64,000 nt of DNA from Gordonia polyisoprenivorans NBRC 16320 = JCM 10675 (GCF_000241325.1 NZ_BAEI01000077.1:124001-188000); one strand, 5' to 3'; shown: positions 8,593 to 17,602, numbered from the stretch's first letter. Translations and numbers: made by a program. The notes: generated from the letters alone by a model not told the origin.

Positions 8593-9087
8593 ATGGCAAA
8601 ACGCGCAGCCAAGCGGGCCGAGCCGGACGTCGTCCCGGACGAGCCGGCCACTCCGTCATGGCGCAACGCGTGGCCGTTCTGGGTCGCCCTGGTGGTCGTT
8701 GCACTCGCGGCCGGCGGGATCGCGCTCTCGTACGTGTTCCGTCCGGCGGAGGACCGGGCGAGTGACTCGGCGAAGGTGCAGTACGCGATCAACGATCTGT
8801 ACACCGCGCGCAACAACGTCGACTACACAGCCTTTCGTGAGCACACCTGCAGCGCCGACCTGAATTCGGCAGGATTTCCATCGCAACCGGAGTTCGCGAC
8901 GCAGAACCGACAATCGTTGGACACCAACGGGCGGATCGTGATTCCGACGATCAGCGACGTGCAGGTGTCCGGTGACCGGGCGACCGCGACGGTACATTGG
9001 CATTTCGACAAGAAGTCCGATCAGACGCAGACGACCAAGGTTGCCGCGATTCGGGAAGACGGGAACTGGAAGGTGTGCAAGCCATGA
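8593..9087 (+). CDS. Single-span membrane protein with NTF2-like/DUF4878-like extracellular domain
   Basis: A 164-residue protein: a basic cytosolic N terminus (MAKRAAKRAEP), one membrane span at about residues 29-50 (WPFWVALVVVALAAGGIAL), then an outer domain resembling the cystatin/NTF2-like DUF4878 folds of actinobacteria, ending in REDGNWKVCKP. There are two cysteines in the outer domain. No enzyme motif is visible. TACACT lies 7 nt upstream of the ATG and no ribosome site is seen, so the message is probably leaderless. The stop overlaps the rhodanese start (ATGA), placing it at the head of a three-gene unit ending in metZ. Confidence 0.7.
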   Translation: MAKRAAKRAEPDVVPDEPATPSWRNAWPFWVALVVVALAAGGIALSYVFRPAEDRASDSAKVQYAINDLYTARNNVDYTAFREHTCSADLNSAGFPSQPEFATQNRQSLDTNGRIVIPTISDVQVSGDRATATVHWHFDKKSDQTQTTKVAAIREDGNWKVCKP

Positions 9088-9497
9088 CGTATGCCGGAGA
9101 TCTGACTCCTACGCAGGCGTGGGAGAAGCTCGAGCAGAACCCGAAGGCCAAACTCGTCGACTGTCGCACCCGCGCCGAATGGTCCTTCGTCGGGGTTCCT
9201 GACCTCGAAATCCTAGGCAAGCAACCACTTTTCATCGAGTGGAACACCTTTCCCACCGGCACTCCGAATGAGGGGTTCATCGCCGAGTTGCGTGATGCCG
9301 GCGTGGCCGACGACGACGAGGTGATCTTCATCTGTCGCTCCGGGCATCGCTCGATCGGTGCCGCCGAGGCGGCCACGGCCGACGGTGTCGCCAAGGCGTA
9401 CAACATCGTCGACGGCTTCGAGGGGCCGCTCGACGAATTCGATCACCGTGGTTCCAAGGGTTGGCGTGCCCTCGACCTTCCGTGGAGGCAGTCGTGA
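9084..9497 (+). CDS. Rhodanese-domain sulfurtransferase (Rv0390-like)
   Basis: A 137-residue single rhodanese domain with the active-site loop ICRSGHRS; the Cys would carry a persulfide. The N-terminal VDCRTRAEWSFVG is the usual CH2A region. It overlaps both neighbours by 4 bp (ATGA before, GTGA after), so translation is coupled with the membrane protein and with metZ. A rhodanese directly before metZ is also the arrangement in M. tuberculosis (Rv0390-Rv0391), and a role in supplying or detoxifying sulfane sulfur for homocysteine synthesis is an inference from that. The longer upstream frame is rejected in favour of the overlapping ATG. Confidence 0.87.
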   Translation: MTYAGDLTPTQAWEKLEQNPKAKLVDCRTRAEWSFVGVPDLEILGKQPLFIEWNTFPTGTPNEGFIAELRDAGVADDDEVIFICRSGHRSIGAAEAATADGVAKAYNIVDGFEGPLDEFDHRGSKGWRALDLPWRQS

Positions 9498-10693
9498 GCC
9501 GAGGTCTGCCGGAGGGGGTTTCGGCCGAGACGCTCTCGGTCCGGGGCGGGCTCGATCGGTCGGGTTTCTTCGAGACCTCCGAGGCGCTGTATCTGACGAG
9601 CGGCTATGTCTACGACTCGGCCGAAGCCGCCGAGCGTGCGTTCACCGGTGAGGACGAGCGCTTCGTCTACTCCCGGTACGGCAATCCGACCGTCGAGATG
9701 TTCCAGGAGCGGCTGCGGCTGATCGAGGGTGCCGAGGCATGTTTCGCCACCGCGAGCGGAATGGCCGCAGTCTTCGTGTCGTTGGGTGCGCTGCTGAAGG
9801 CCGGCGACCGATTGGTCGCCGCACGCAGTCTGTTCGGTTCGTGCTTCGTCGTCGCCAACGAGATCTTGCCCCGGTGGGGTGTGCACACCGACTTCGTCGA
9901 CGGCGAAGACCTCGAGCAGTGGGAGCAGGCGTTGTCGACGCCCGCCGAGGCGGTGTTCTTCGAGACCCCGTCGAATCCGATGCAGAGCCTCGTCGACGTT
10001 GCGAAGGTCTCCGAGCTCGCACACGCTGCAGGAGCAAAGGTGGTGCTGGACAACGTGTTCGCCACCCCGTTGTTGCAGCAGGGACTGGACCTGGGGGCCG
10101 ATGTCATCGTCTACTCCGGCACCAAGCACATCGACGGCCAGGGCCGGGTGATGGGCGGTGCGGTGCTCGGTACCAAGGAGTACATCGACGGGCCGGTGCA
10201 GACCCTGATGCGCCACACCGGACCTGCGCTCTCTCCGTTCAACGCGTGGACCCTCGTCAAGGGACTCGAGACGCTCAAGCTACGCGTCGATGCCTCGGTG
10301 GCCTCGGCGCTGCGGATCGCGGAGTTCCTGGAGGCCGACCCGCGTGTGCGGTGGACCAAATACCCCTTCCTCACCTCGCACCCGCAGTACGAGCTGGCGA
10401 CCGCACAGATGTCCGGCGGTGGCACGGTGGTGACCTTCGAACTCAACGACCGTGACGGCGTCGACGGCAAGAAGCGTGCCTTCGAGGTCCTCAACGCTCT
10501 GCGCGTGATCGACATCTCGAACAACCTCGGTGACTCCAAGTCGCTGATCACGCATCCGGCGACCACCACACATCGGGCCATGGGGCCGGATGGGCGCGCC
10601 GCAATCGGTTTGAGCGACTCCGTCGTTCGGCTCTCGGTGGGGCTCGAGGGGATCGACGACCTGCTCGCGGATCTGGATCAGGCGCTGGGGTAG
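9494..10693 (+). CDS. metZ: O-succinylhomoserine sulfhydrylase MetZ
   Basis: PLP enzyme that makes homocysteine directly from O-succinylhomoserine and sulfide, the direct sulfhydrylation route to methionine. The 399-residue sequence has the Cys/Met-metabolism family motifs: SRYGNPT, ATASGMAAVF, DNVFATPLLQ and the PLP-lysine segment YSGTKHIDGQGRVMGG. GTG 9494 is used as start because it overlaps the rhodanese stop (GTGA) and gives the family's usual N terminus LPEGVSAETLSVRGG. The C-terminal THPATTTHRAMGPEGR-like segment is the expected substrate-site region. No riboswitch is seen before this unit, unlike the SAM-IV unit at 15.7 kb. Confidence 0.95.
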   Translation: MSRGLPEGVSAETLSVRGGLDRSGFFETSEALYLTSGYVYDSAEAAERAFTGEDERFVYSRYGNPTVEMFQERLRLIEGAEACFATASGMAAVFVSLGALLKAGDRLVAARSLFGSCFVVANEILPRWGVHTDFVDGEDLEQWEQALSTPAEAVFFETPSNPMQSLVDVAKVSELAHAAGAKVVLDNVFATPLLQQGLDLGADVIVYSGTKHIDGQGRVMGGAVLGTKEYIDGPVQTLMRHTGPALSPFNAWTLVKGLETLKLRVDASVASALRIAEFLEADPRVRWTKYPFLTSHPQYELATAQMSGGGTVVTFELNDRDGVDGKKRAFEVLNALRVIDISNNLGDSKSLITHPATTTHRAMGPDGRAAIGLSDSVVRLSVGLEGIDDLLADLDQALG

Positions 10694-10700
10694 CTCGGGG

Positions 10701-11549
10701 ATGGGGGTCTCGTGGGTGGAACTGATCGGGCGCAATGCGGCGTCCGGCTCGGTGATGGTCTCGGGAGCCCTCAGATCCCTCGGCTCGGATCGCGGAACCG
10801 AACTCGATGAGTCCTATCGGTTCTGGTATGCGCCGACCGATCGGTGGCGTATCGAGATCGATGGTGAGCCGGTGTATCTCAGCGGTCGTGACAGATCGCT
10901 GGTGCGCATCGACGGCCACATGACGCTGCTGGACGGCGATATCAGGATGCCGATACTCGGTCGCGGGGTCAGCCCGTTGCAGCTACTCGGTCAGAACTCA
11001 TTGCTGCACAGCATGAGTCGTGACGTCGTCGTGCGCGACGAGCCACGAGCGGTGGATGTCGGTGGCCGTCGAGCCTGGGCGGTGTTGGTGGGGGACCGCT
11101 CCGGAAAGAACGGTGAGATCTCCATCGACGAGTCGACCGGGGTGATCGTGCGGCTTACGATGTCGGCCGGTTCGGGATCGTCGGAAGTCGTCGAGCTCAC
11201 CGAGCATGCCTCGCTCCCGGACGGACTCTTCGAGTGGGATGGGCCGGTTGTCGAAGCGCCTTCGCCACGCGGGCGCCGGGCACGACCGGATCCTGAGGTC
11301 GGGCGGCAGGAGCGATCAGAGGTGTTGCGTGCCTGCGTGACAGCGCTCGATCGTTCCGCAGAGGTTCTCTCGCTCATGCAACGTGCCGAATCCGAGGAGG
11401 ATGCAATCCGGCGGCTGGTGTCGGAGCTCGGCGTGACGACCGTCGGAGCGCAGGCGATCGCAGCGATGCAGATGTCGACGTTCCGACCGGATATTGCGGA
11501 CCAGCTTCGTCGAGCGCTGGCCGACGACGAGAACAACCGTCGATGCTGA
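10701..11549 (+). CDS. LolA/RseB-like beta protein with a GyrA-like C-terminal module
   Basis: No named family recognised. Residues 1-190 look like an intracellular beta-sheet protein of the LolA/RseB kind (repeating strands such as YRFWYAPTDRWRIEIDG and a GRRAWAVLVG strand), but there is no signal peptide. Residues about 210-275 are helical and resemble the GyrA/ParC coiled-coil end: ALDRSAEVLSLMQRAES, then EEDAIRRLVSELGV, then AQAIAAMQMSTF, matching the gyrase pattern of an A-x-A-I-L-x-M-Q core. The same module occurs in the GNAT at 62.2-62.8 kb. The gene starts 7 bp after metZ and its end overlaps the next GNAT start. Confidence 0.55.
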   Translation: MGVSWVELIGRNAASGSVMVSGALRSLGSDRGTELDESYRFWYAPTDRWRIEIDGEPVYLSGRDRSLVRIDGHMTLLDGDIRMPILGRGVSPLQLLGQNSLLHSMSRDVVVRDEPRAVDVGGRRAWAVLVGDRSGKNGEISIDESTGVIVRLTMSAGSGSSEVVELTEHASLPDGLFEWDGPVVEAPSPRGRRARPDPEVGRQERSEVLRACVTALDRSAEVLSLMQRAESEEDAIRRLVSELGVTTVGAQAIAAMQMSTFRPDIADQLRRALADDENNRRC

Positions 11550-12025
11550 TCCGGCGAGCCACCGCCGCCGACGCGCTTCCGGTGGCGCGGGTGCACGTGC
11601 GTTCGTGGCAGCGTGGCTACCACGGATTGCTGCCCGACGCCGAACTGCGGGCGATGCGCCCGGAAGACCGCGCCGAGCACTACACCTTTGACGACGACCG
11701 CGGGCCCCACACCTGGGTTGCCGAATCATCCGGCCGTATCACCGGTTTCGTGACCATCGGCGAACTCGACGGGCATGCCACGGTGATGGCTCTCTACGTC
11801 GATCCGGATCACTGGCGGTCGGGGATCGGGTCGGCCCTCATGGATCACGCGGAGGCGGAGATCGCCCGTCAGGGCTATCCGGTCGCCCGGCTGCACGTGC
11901 TGAAGGGCAATGAGCGAGCCATGGACTTCTACGCCGAACGTGGCTGGGCTCCCACGGGGCAGGTGCGGTCGGGGAAGGTCTGGGGAGTGCACATCGATGA
12001 GGTCGAGTACGAGAGGCCGTGCTGA
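11543..12025 (+). CDS. GNAT-family N-acetyltransferase
   Basis: A 160-residue acetyltransferase. The acetyl-CoA loop region appears as VDPDHWRSGIGSALMDHAEAEI (residues about 92-113), followed by the typical ARLHVLKGNERAMDFYAERGW ending. The substrate is unknown. The N-terminal MLIRRATAADALPVARVHVRSWQRGYHGLLPDA resembles small-molecule or peptide GNATs with a WxxxYxG motif. The ATG at 11543 lies inside the 3' end of the preceding gene, so the two are translationally coupled. It ends 30 bp from the convergent Ser/Thr kinase. Confidence 0.85.
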   Translation: MLIRRATAADALPVARVHVRSWQRGYHGLLPDAELRAMRPEDRAEHYTFDDDRGPHTWVAESSGRITGFVTIGELDGHATVMALYVDPDHWRSGIGSALMDHAEAEIARQGYPVARLHVLKGNERAMDFYAERGWAPTGQVRSGKVWGVHIDEVEYERPC

Positions 12026-12055
12026 GCAGACATTTCCACCGGTAATCTGCGTCCG

Positions 12056-14437
12056 TCAGATGATGCGACTCGTGCCGATGAAGACCATCCCGGCGAAACC
12101 CTCCGGAGTGCCCTGGCTGTTCAGGTCCCACAACTGGTTGCCGTCCGAACCGTAAGCCGTCAAGGTCGTGGTGCAGTCGTTTGCAAGGTAAATAGGTGTC
12201 TCACAAGAGTTTTCGGAGCTCGACGCAAAGGCTGTTCGGGTGCCGTCGTCGGCGATCAGGCTCTGCGACCGGAGGTCGGTTAAGACGTGGTCGGGGACGA
12301 ATCCGGAGTAGAGGGCAAGCGCGTGGGACTCTGTTTCCCTGGAAGTGCCGGAATTGTTGGTCGTCAGTGTCAGCTGCGCTGCGGTTCCCACGCCGACGGC
12401 CGTCGACGACGAGTCTCTGCCACCGCCGGTCTCGCTCTGCCAGAGAATGGTTCCGGTGGCGGGATTCGCCACTCCGATGGTGGTTGTCGTCTGAGGTATG
12501 CGGTCGATGTCACCCTTGCTGAGAACTGGTAGTGACGGACCGGCTGCGGGTAGTGCATTGATCCCGGCGCGTAGCGGTGTTCCGATCGGATGCCAGTCGG
12601 ATGCGCCAACGGCGGTTCGCTTGCCGTCCAGATCGTAGTATTCGGGACCGTTGGCTCCGTCCACCACGAAACCCCCAGGGAAAGGCGCCCACGCCGGAGA
12701 CTCTTCCCATTCTTGGAGCACGCGGTGATAGAGGACCTTGCCGTCAGATGCGCGGCGGATCTCGACTGCGGGGCCCTGGAAGGAACCTGGCTGTTGTACC
12801 GGATTGATCAGCGCACTCCCGCTGCCGGTCGCCGGAAGCGCATACTCGCGCGAGTCTTCCTGCCATCGAACCCTTCCGGAGGAGTCGACGCTCATCACCG
12901 TCGTCCGGTTGGCGTCGTCGCCCGGGGATTGCTTCAGCGCGAAGAAGCCGGTGTCGGCGGCGACCATCTGGTCGGCGGTCACCTGGCCGACGACGGTTCC
13001 TCGTTGTAGGTCGAGCAGAACTTCCGTCGTGTTGGTCATCGGGCAGGCAGCAATCGTCGCGGCGACGACACAGGGTTGGGCGACGTAGCCGTCGGGGCCC
13101 ATGACCGGCACGGAGATGCTCCGCAACACTTTTCCGGTGTTGGCGTCGAGGACGTCGAATACCGCGGGTTCGGATCCCTCGGTGACCGCGTCGTGCGCGC
13201 CGATCGCCAGTTGGATGGTGCCGCCGAGAATCCCCGCGCCGGAATACGTCCATTTCACCCGCGCCGGTTTGGTGGCCAGGGACGGGCTCAGCGGTGAGGC
13301 GGGAACATGTGTGAGATCGGCCAACTCGTGTGCGCCTGCCACCGACTTCTCGTAAAAATGCCATCCGAGTACTCCGCCGGTGATCGCGAGAACCGCGACC
13401 AGGCCGAGCACCAGGGCGATGGTGAGCCGACCGGGACGCCGGCGTCGCCGACGAGGCGGAGCCGGCACCGGCCACCCGGGCGCAGGGGCCTGTTGGACGG
13501 ACCCGAAGACGACCGGCGGCCTGCCCGGATGGCCGGAATCCGGTTGCGGACGCACGGTCGGCGCCGGCGTCGGCGTCGGTGCCGAAATCGTTTGTCGCGG
13601 TGTCGAAGTAGTTTGTCGCAGTGCCACAGCCAATGCGTTGGCGAACTCCGAACTCGAGGAGAAGCGGCGCGCGGGGTCCTTGTCGGTGGCGCGGGTGAGG
13701 ACCGCGTCGACGTCGTGGGAGAGTTCCGGCCGGGTGTGTCGCAGACTGGGTAGTGGTTGTTCGAGGTGGCGGGTGATGACTGCCACCGCGTTGGTGTCCT
13801 CGTGCGGTGGATGCCCGGCGAGTAAGTGAAAAGCGGTGCAAGCCAGGGAGTACTGGTCGGATCGGCTGTCGAGGGAGAGGCCGCGGAGTTGTTCGGGGGA
13901 CGCGTAATCAAGCGTGCCGATGGTGGTGCCGGTCGCGGTGAGTCGGGTATTGGTGTCGGTACGGGTGTGGGCGATGCCGAAATCGGTCAGTTGTAATCGC
14001 CCGTTGGTCTCGATGAGGATGTTGGCGGGTTTGACGTCGCGGTGGACCAGGCCTCGGCTACCGGCGTAATCGAGCGCGTCGGCGACGGCAGCGACGATGC
14101 GTGCAACCTCGGGAGCGGGCATCGGGCCGTGAGTGCGTAGGACTTCGGAGAGGTCGGTGCCGTCGATGAGTTGCAGAGCGATCCAGAGGTGCCCATTGGC
14201 TTCGCCGCGGTCGTGAACGGTCACGATTCCGGGATGGGACAGGGTGGCGACAACGTCGGCTTCGCGTTCGAATCGGCGGCGGAATTGATCGTTGTCCGAC
14301 AAGGAGGAGGCCAGCACTTTCAGTGCGTCGGATCGTGGCAGGCGTGGGTGTCGTGCGACGTAGACCTCACCCATTCCGCCTGCGCCGAGGAGACGTTCGA
14401 TCGTGTATCCGGCGAAACTCGCTCCCGGTTGCAGCAC
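12056..14437 (-). CDS. Membrane Ser/Thr protein kinase with extracellular beta-propeller sensor
   Basis: A 793-residue PknB-class kinase. The cytosolic kinase domain (about residues 8-265) has LLGAGGMGEVYVA (glycine loop), the catalytic HRDVKPANIL near 131, DFGIAH near 152 and a P+1 region GTLDYASPEQLRG. A Pro-rich linker (265-330), a basic stretch and a single span (LTIALVLGLVAVLAITGG, about 337-360) follow. The outer half of over 400 residues has repeating Trp/Gly strands typical of PQQ-like propellers, and probably senses a cell-wall or periplasmic ligand. GTG 14437 has a strong GGGGAGGG site and gives the usual N terminus; the upstream extension is not needed. It lies downstream of entC on the same strand. 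Confidence 0.9.
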   Translation of the reverse strand: MLQPGASFAGYTIERLLGAGGMGEVYVARHPRLPRSDALKVLASSLSDNDQFRRRFEREADVVATLSHPGIVTVHDRGEANGHLWIALQLIDGTDLSEVLRTHGPMPAPEVARIVAAVADALDYAGSRGLVHRDVKPANILIETNGRLQLTDFGIAHTRTDTNTRLTATGTTIGTLDYASPEQLRGLSLDSRSDQYSLACTAFHLLAGHPPHEDTNAVAVITRHLEQPLPSLRHTRPELSHDVDAVLTRATDKDPARRFSSSSEFANALAVALRQTTSTPRQTISAPTPTPAPTVRPQPDSGHPGRPPVVFGSVQQAPAPGWPVPAPPRRRRRRPGRLTIALVLGLVAVLAITGGVLGWHFYEKSVAGAHELADLTHVPASPLSPSLATKPARVKWTYSGAGILGGTIQLAIGAHDAVTEGSEPAVFDVLDANTGKVLRSISVPVMGPDGYVAQPCVVAATIAACPMTNTTEVLLDLQRGTVVGQVTADQMVAADTGFFALKQSPGDDANRTTVMSVDSSGRVRWQEDSREYALPATGSGSALINPVQQPGSFQGPAVEIRRASDGKVLYHRVLQEWEESPAWAPFPGGFVVDGANGPEYYDLDGKRTAVGASDWHPIGTPLRAGINALPAAGPSLPVLSKGDIDRIPQTTTTIGVANPATGTILWQSETGGGRDSSSTAVGVGTAAQLTLTTNNSGTSRETESHALALYSGFVPDHVLTDLRSQSLIADDGTRTAFASSSENSCETPIYLANDCTTTLTAYGSDGNQLWDLNSQGTPEGFAGMVFIGTSRII

Positions 14438-14531
14438 TGGCCCTCCCCGCTCGATCAACGCGCCAATATATCCGACGTTCGGAGGTTGCAACACGCGCCC
14501 TCGCACCGTGTCGGTCTTGCGAATGACGACG

Positions 14532-15629
14532 TCACATTCCCGAGATTCCCAACGCTCGCAATACCGTCAGCAGCTTCGCGGTGGTCTCGGCGAGTTCGGC
14601 ATCGGGATCGGAGTCGGCGACGATACCGCCGCCGGCCCACGTGCGAAAGGTTTGTCGGTCGGCGTCGAGTTCGAGGCAACGAATGGTGACCATCCACTCG
14701 CCGTCGCCACGCGCGTCGGCCCAGCCGACGGCGCCGGCGTAGAGTCCGCGGGGTTCCTCGTGATCCCGAATGAACTGTGCCGCAGCGTCGGTCGGTGTCC
14801 CGCACACCGCCGGGGTGGGGCTCAGGGCGAGGGCCAGGTCGAGTGCGCCGACATCCGGATCGGCGAGGCGGGCGCGGATCGGTGTGGCCAGATGCCACAT
14901 CTCGCCGGTGGAGAGCAATTGAGGTCGGGTCGCGACGGAAAGCTCCTCGCTGATCGGCGCCAACCGTTCACGCAGATGCTCGACGACGAACGCATGCTCG
15001 CGATGGTCTTTTCCCGACGCGGCGAGCTTCTCCCGGGCCTCGCGATCGGCGTCCGGGTCCGACGAGCGTGGAGCCGAACCTGCATACGGATGACAGGTCA
15101 CCTCGCGGCCACTCTTGTGCAGCAACAACTCCGGGCTCGCGCCGAGGAGCCACGAGTGGCCGCTGTCGACCGCGAACGCATTGTGCTCGGAGTTGCCGTG
15201 CGCCAGCGCGCCGAGGAGTTCATCGATCTCTACCGTCGAATCGAGCACCGCACCAACGGTTCTCGCGAGCACCACCTTGTCGAGGTCGCCGGCGTCGATG
15301 GCGGCCACCGCTCGCCGCACCCGCTCCCGATGTGTGGGGGCGTCGGGGATCTCGACGAAGTGGGTCAGTGAATGACGGACGGGGGCGCGCCCACCGAGCG
15401 CCTGTTCCCGATATAGCCGCGTGGGTGCGAACAGCGCGGCCGGATCTGCGGGGTCGAACGGGAGCGCACCGACCACCGACTCCACCGCACCGGATCGCAG
15501 CGCGTCGACGGCGTCGGAGACCGCGGTGAACCGTCGCGCGACGCCCTCGGCGCGAACCACCCCGTGCGGGCGCGACAACACGAACGGAGCAGGCCCCGTT
15601 CCCTCATCGTCCACACGTTCGCCGCTCAC
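14532..15629 (-). CDS. entC: Isochorismate synthase
   Basis: Chorismate-to-isochorismate isomerase, feeding menaquinone and/or salicylate/DHB siderophores. The 365-residue product belongs to the anthranilate/isochorismate synthase family, with the core KVVLARTVG, FAVDSGHSWLLGASPELLL, AGSAPR, LHPTPAVCGTP-like LSPTPAVCGTPTDAA and YAGAVGWADARGDGEW. The N-terminal FVLSRPHGVVRAEGV closely resembles mycobacterial EntC (Rv3215). The symbol menF would be the alternative if it serves menaquinone. No salicylate or NRPS genes are in the window and no clear iron box is seen upstream, so I do not tie it firmly to siderophore synthesis. The kinase gene starts 94 bp downstream. Confidence 0.88.
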   Translation of the reverse strand: MSGERVDDEGTGPAPFVLSRPHGVVRAEGVARRFTAVSDAVDALRSGAVESVVGALPFDPADPAALFAPTRLYREQALGGRAPVRHSLTHFVEIPDAPTHRERVRRAVAAIDAGDLDKVVLARTVGAVLDSTVEIDELLGALAHGNSEHNAFAVDSGHSWLLGASPELLLHKSGREVTCHPYAGSAPRSSDPDADREAREKLAASGKDHREHAFVVEHLRERLAPISEELSVATRPQLLSTGEMWHLATPIRARLADPDVGALDLALALSPTPAVCGTPTDAAAQFIRDHEEPRGLYAGAVGWADARGDGEWMVTIRCLELDADRQTFRTWAGGGIVADSDPDAELAETTAKLLTVLRALGISGM

Positions 15630-15715
15630 TCGACCAACCTAGCGCCGGACGGCGTCGGGATTTTGCCCACGCTGAGTGAAAATTGACACCCTCCCGCGTG
15701 ATAGGCCACCCTTGG

Positions 15716-15824
15716 TGCAGGTCATGAGTGCCAGTGACAAGCCCCGGCTCGCTGGTCGGCAACCCTCCTCCGCGGTGGGGTGCTCCGGGTGACGACCTGG
15801 CCGTGTACCACCCGGACACGGCAA
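15716..15824 (+). ncRNA. SAM-IV riboswitch
   Basis: The sequence carries the conserved SAM-I/IV core in order: CAGGTCATGAGTGCCAG, a CAAGCCCCGGCT strand, GCTGG.CGGCAACCCTCC, CGCGGTGGGGTGC.CCGGGTGA, and a closing GACCTGG that pairs with the opening CAGGTC (15718-15723 with 15794-15799). An extra hairpin CCGTGT/ACACGG lies 3' of that closing helix, which is the feature that separates SAM-IV from SAM-I. It precedes the class-V PLP gene by about 30 bp, so S-adenosylmethionine should repress that operon. Pairings were read by eye; a covariance search would confirm. Confidence 0.85.
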
Positions 15825-15850
15825 GCGTGGATTCCCAAGGAGATTTTTCG

Positions 15851-17155
15851 ATGACTGCTGTCGTCACCCCCGCATCGATCGCCGCCACCGTGGGCGCAGA
15901 TCCGTCGTCCATCGAGCCGCTCGCCGAGGTCGTCGGCGCAGGACAACAGGTGCCGCTCGTCGACGGGAGCGAGGTGGCCTACGCCAACCTCGACTATGCG
16001 GCGAGCGCCCCCGCCCTGACCGCGGTTGCCGACGCCGTCGCCGCGTCGCTGCACCAGTACGCCAGCGTCCACCGCGGCGCCGGCCATCTGTCCCAGGTCA
16101 CCACCCGTCGCTACGAGCAGTGCCGGGAGACGGTGCGGCGCTTCGTGCGTGGGCGTGCCGACGACACCGTCGTGTTCACCCGCAACACCACCGACGCGAT
16201 CAATCTGGCGGCCCACTGCACCCCTGGCGACGTCGTGGTTCTCGACATCGAGCACCACGCCAACCTGCTGCCGTGGGTCTCGCGCGACTCCGGGACGGCC
16301 CGCATCGTGACCGCGCGCCCGGGCATCGAGGACACCCTCGTCGCACTCGAATGCGAACTCGCGGCGGCGCCCGCGGCGTTGCTCGCGGTGACCGCGGCCT
16401 CCAACGTCACCGGGGAGGTCCTGCCGATCGGACGCATCGCCGCCATCGCGCACCGACACGGCGCGCACATACTCGTCGACGCAGCCCAGCTCGTCGCCCA
16501 CCGGCCGGTGTCGATGGTCAGCCACGGTATCGACTACCTGGTGTTCTCCGGTCACAAGGTCTACGCGCCGTACGGCGCGGGAGTGCTCATCGGACGGTCG
16601 GATTGGCTCGACGCCGCCGACCCCTACCTCGCCGGCGGTGGGGCGTCGGCGCAGGTCAGCGTCGTCGACGGCCCCGACGAGAACTGCGCGGCCACCGCCT
16701 GGCACACCGGTGCCGCGCGACATGAAGCAGGGTCGCCGAATGTCTTGGGCGCCATCGCCATCGCTGCCGCCTGCGAGGCGATCACCGAGATCGGCTTCGA
16801 GGCGATCGGCCTGCACGAGCACGAATTGCGTTGCAGTCTCGACGACGGGCTCGCGAGCCTCGACGGCGTCGAGGAACTGCGCATCTTCGACGACATCACC
16901 GATCGCGTCGGGATTGCCGGGTTCGGCGTCGACGGTATTGCGCCGCGCGCCGTCGCCGAGTATCTCAGCAACGAACACGGCATCGGCGTGCGTGACGGAA
17001 AGTTCTGCGCCCACCCGATCCTCAATCGCCTCGGCCACCCCGACGGCGCCGTGCGCGCGAGCTTCGGCCTCGGCACCGGGGCCGCCGACATCGACCGCTT
17101 GATCGACGCTCTGGCACAACTGATCTCGACCTCACCCGGAGGGAACCCGGCATGA
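15851..17155 (+). CDS. Class-V PLP aminotransferase / cysteine-desulfurase-like enzyme under SAM control
   Basis: A 434-residue PLP enzyme of the NifS/CsdA/isopenicillin-epimerase superfamily. Seen: NLDYAASAPAL, HRGAGHLSQVTTRRYEQCRE, the phosphate-binding VFTRNTTDAINLAA, VDAAQLVAHRPV (Asp binding the pyridine N) and the Schiff-base region VFSGHKVYAPYGAGVLIG with the PLP Lys after SGH. A Cys in the late KFCAHPIL segment could be the sulfur-carrying residue. The reaction is not certain: cysteine desulfurase, selenocysteine lyase or a C-S lyase are possible. Its riboswitch implies work in methionine or cysteine supply. The ATG has AAGGAGA upstream, and the stop overlaps the next gene (ATGA). Confidence 0.85.
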   Translation: MTAVVTPASIAATVGADPSSIEPLAEVVGAGQQVPLVDGSEVAYANLDYAASAPALTAVADAVAASLHQYASVHRGAGHLSQVTTRRYEQCRETVRRFVRGRADDTVVFTRNTTDAINLAAHCTPGDVVVLDIEHHANLLPWVSRDSGTARIVTARPGIEDTLVALECELAAAPAALLAVTAASNVTGEVLPIGRIAAIAHRHGAHILVDAAQLVAHRPVSMVSHGIDYLVFSGHKVYAPYGAGVLIGRSDWLDAADPYLAGGGASAQVSVVDGPDENCAATAWHTGAARHEAGSPNVLGAIAIAAACEAITEIGFEAIGLHEHELRCSLDDGLASLDGVEELRIFDDITDRVGIAGFGVDGIAPRAVAEYLSNEHGIGVRDGKFCAHPILNRLGHPDGAVRASFGLGTGAADIDRLIDALAQLISTSPGGNPA

Positions 17156-17583
17156 CCATCGAACTCGATCGCATCAGCATCGGACGGCCATCGCTGCGGG
17201 TCGCGCTCGCCGACGACATTCCCGCCGACTCCTCGGCGATCGTCGTCCGTCGACCCACGCTGCGTGACGCCCAGCGGGCCCGCTCACTGCTGCGGGCCGG
17301 CACCCGTGACACCGCGAACTTCTCCGTCGCACTCGAGGTGGAGGTGGCGATCGCGCCCAGCGCCGCATCGGCGCGGGCGGCGGTCGCACACATCCCGGAC
17401 GACATCGACGGCGGCACCGTGCGCTACGTCGGCACGCCGAGCGGTCTGGTGACCCTCATCCGCGACATCTACGCGGCCGAGGTCGCCGACGCCGTCATCC
17501 TCGTTTCACTCGACGGTTCGGCGACGCGGCACCGCGTGCGCGAGCTGGTGTTGCCGTCGTTCGCGGAGCGGCGCGCGGCTTGA
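17152..17583 (+). CDS. Short protein resembling the C-terminal part of LLM flavin monooxygenases
   Basis: A 143-residue protein translated in overlap with the PLP enzyme (ATGA). The second half, VALEVEVAIA then YVGTPSGLVTLIRDIYAAEVADAVILVSLDG and the ending RELVLPSFAER, matches how luciferase-like (LLM) flavoproteins end. The TIM-barrel flavin site is absent and no frameshifted remainder is visible upstream, since that space is filled by the PLP gene. It is either a degenerate partner or a small subunit specific to this operon. SAM-IV control would apply to both genes. I know of no assigned function. Confidence 0.6.
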   Translation: MTIELDRISIGRPSLRVALADDIPADSSAIVVRRPTLRDAQRARSLLRAGTRDTANFSVALEVEVAIAPSAASARAAVAHIPDDIDGGTVRYVGTPSGLVTLIRDIYAAEVADAVILVSLDGSATRHRVRELVLPSFAERRAA

Positions 17584-17602
17584 TATCTCTGCGCAGGAGT
17601 GC

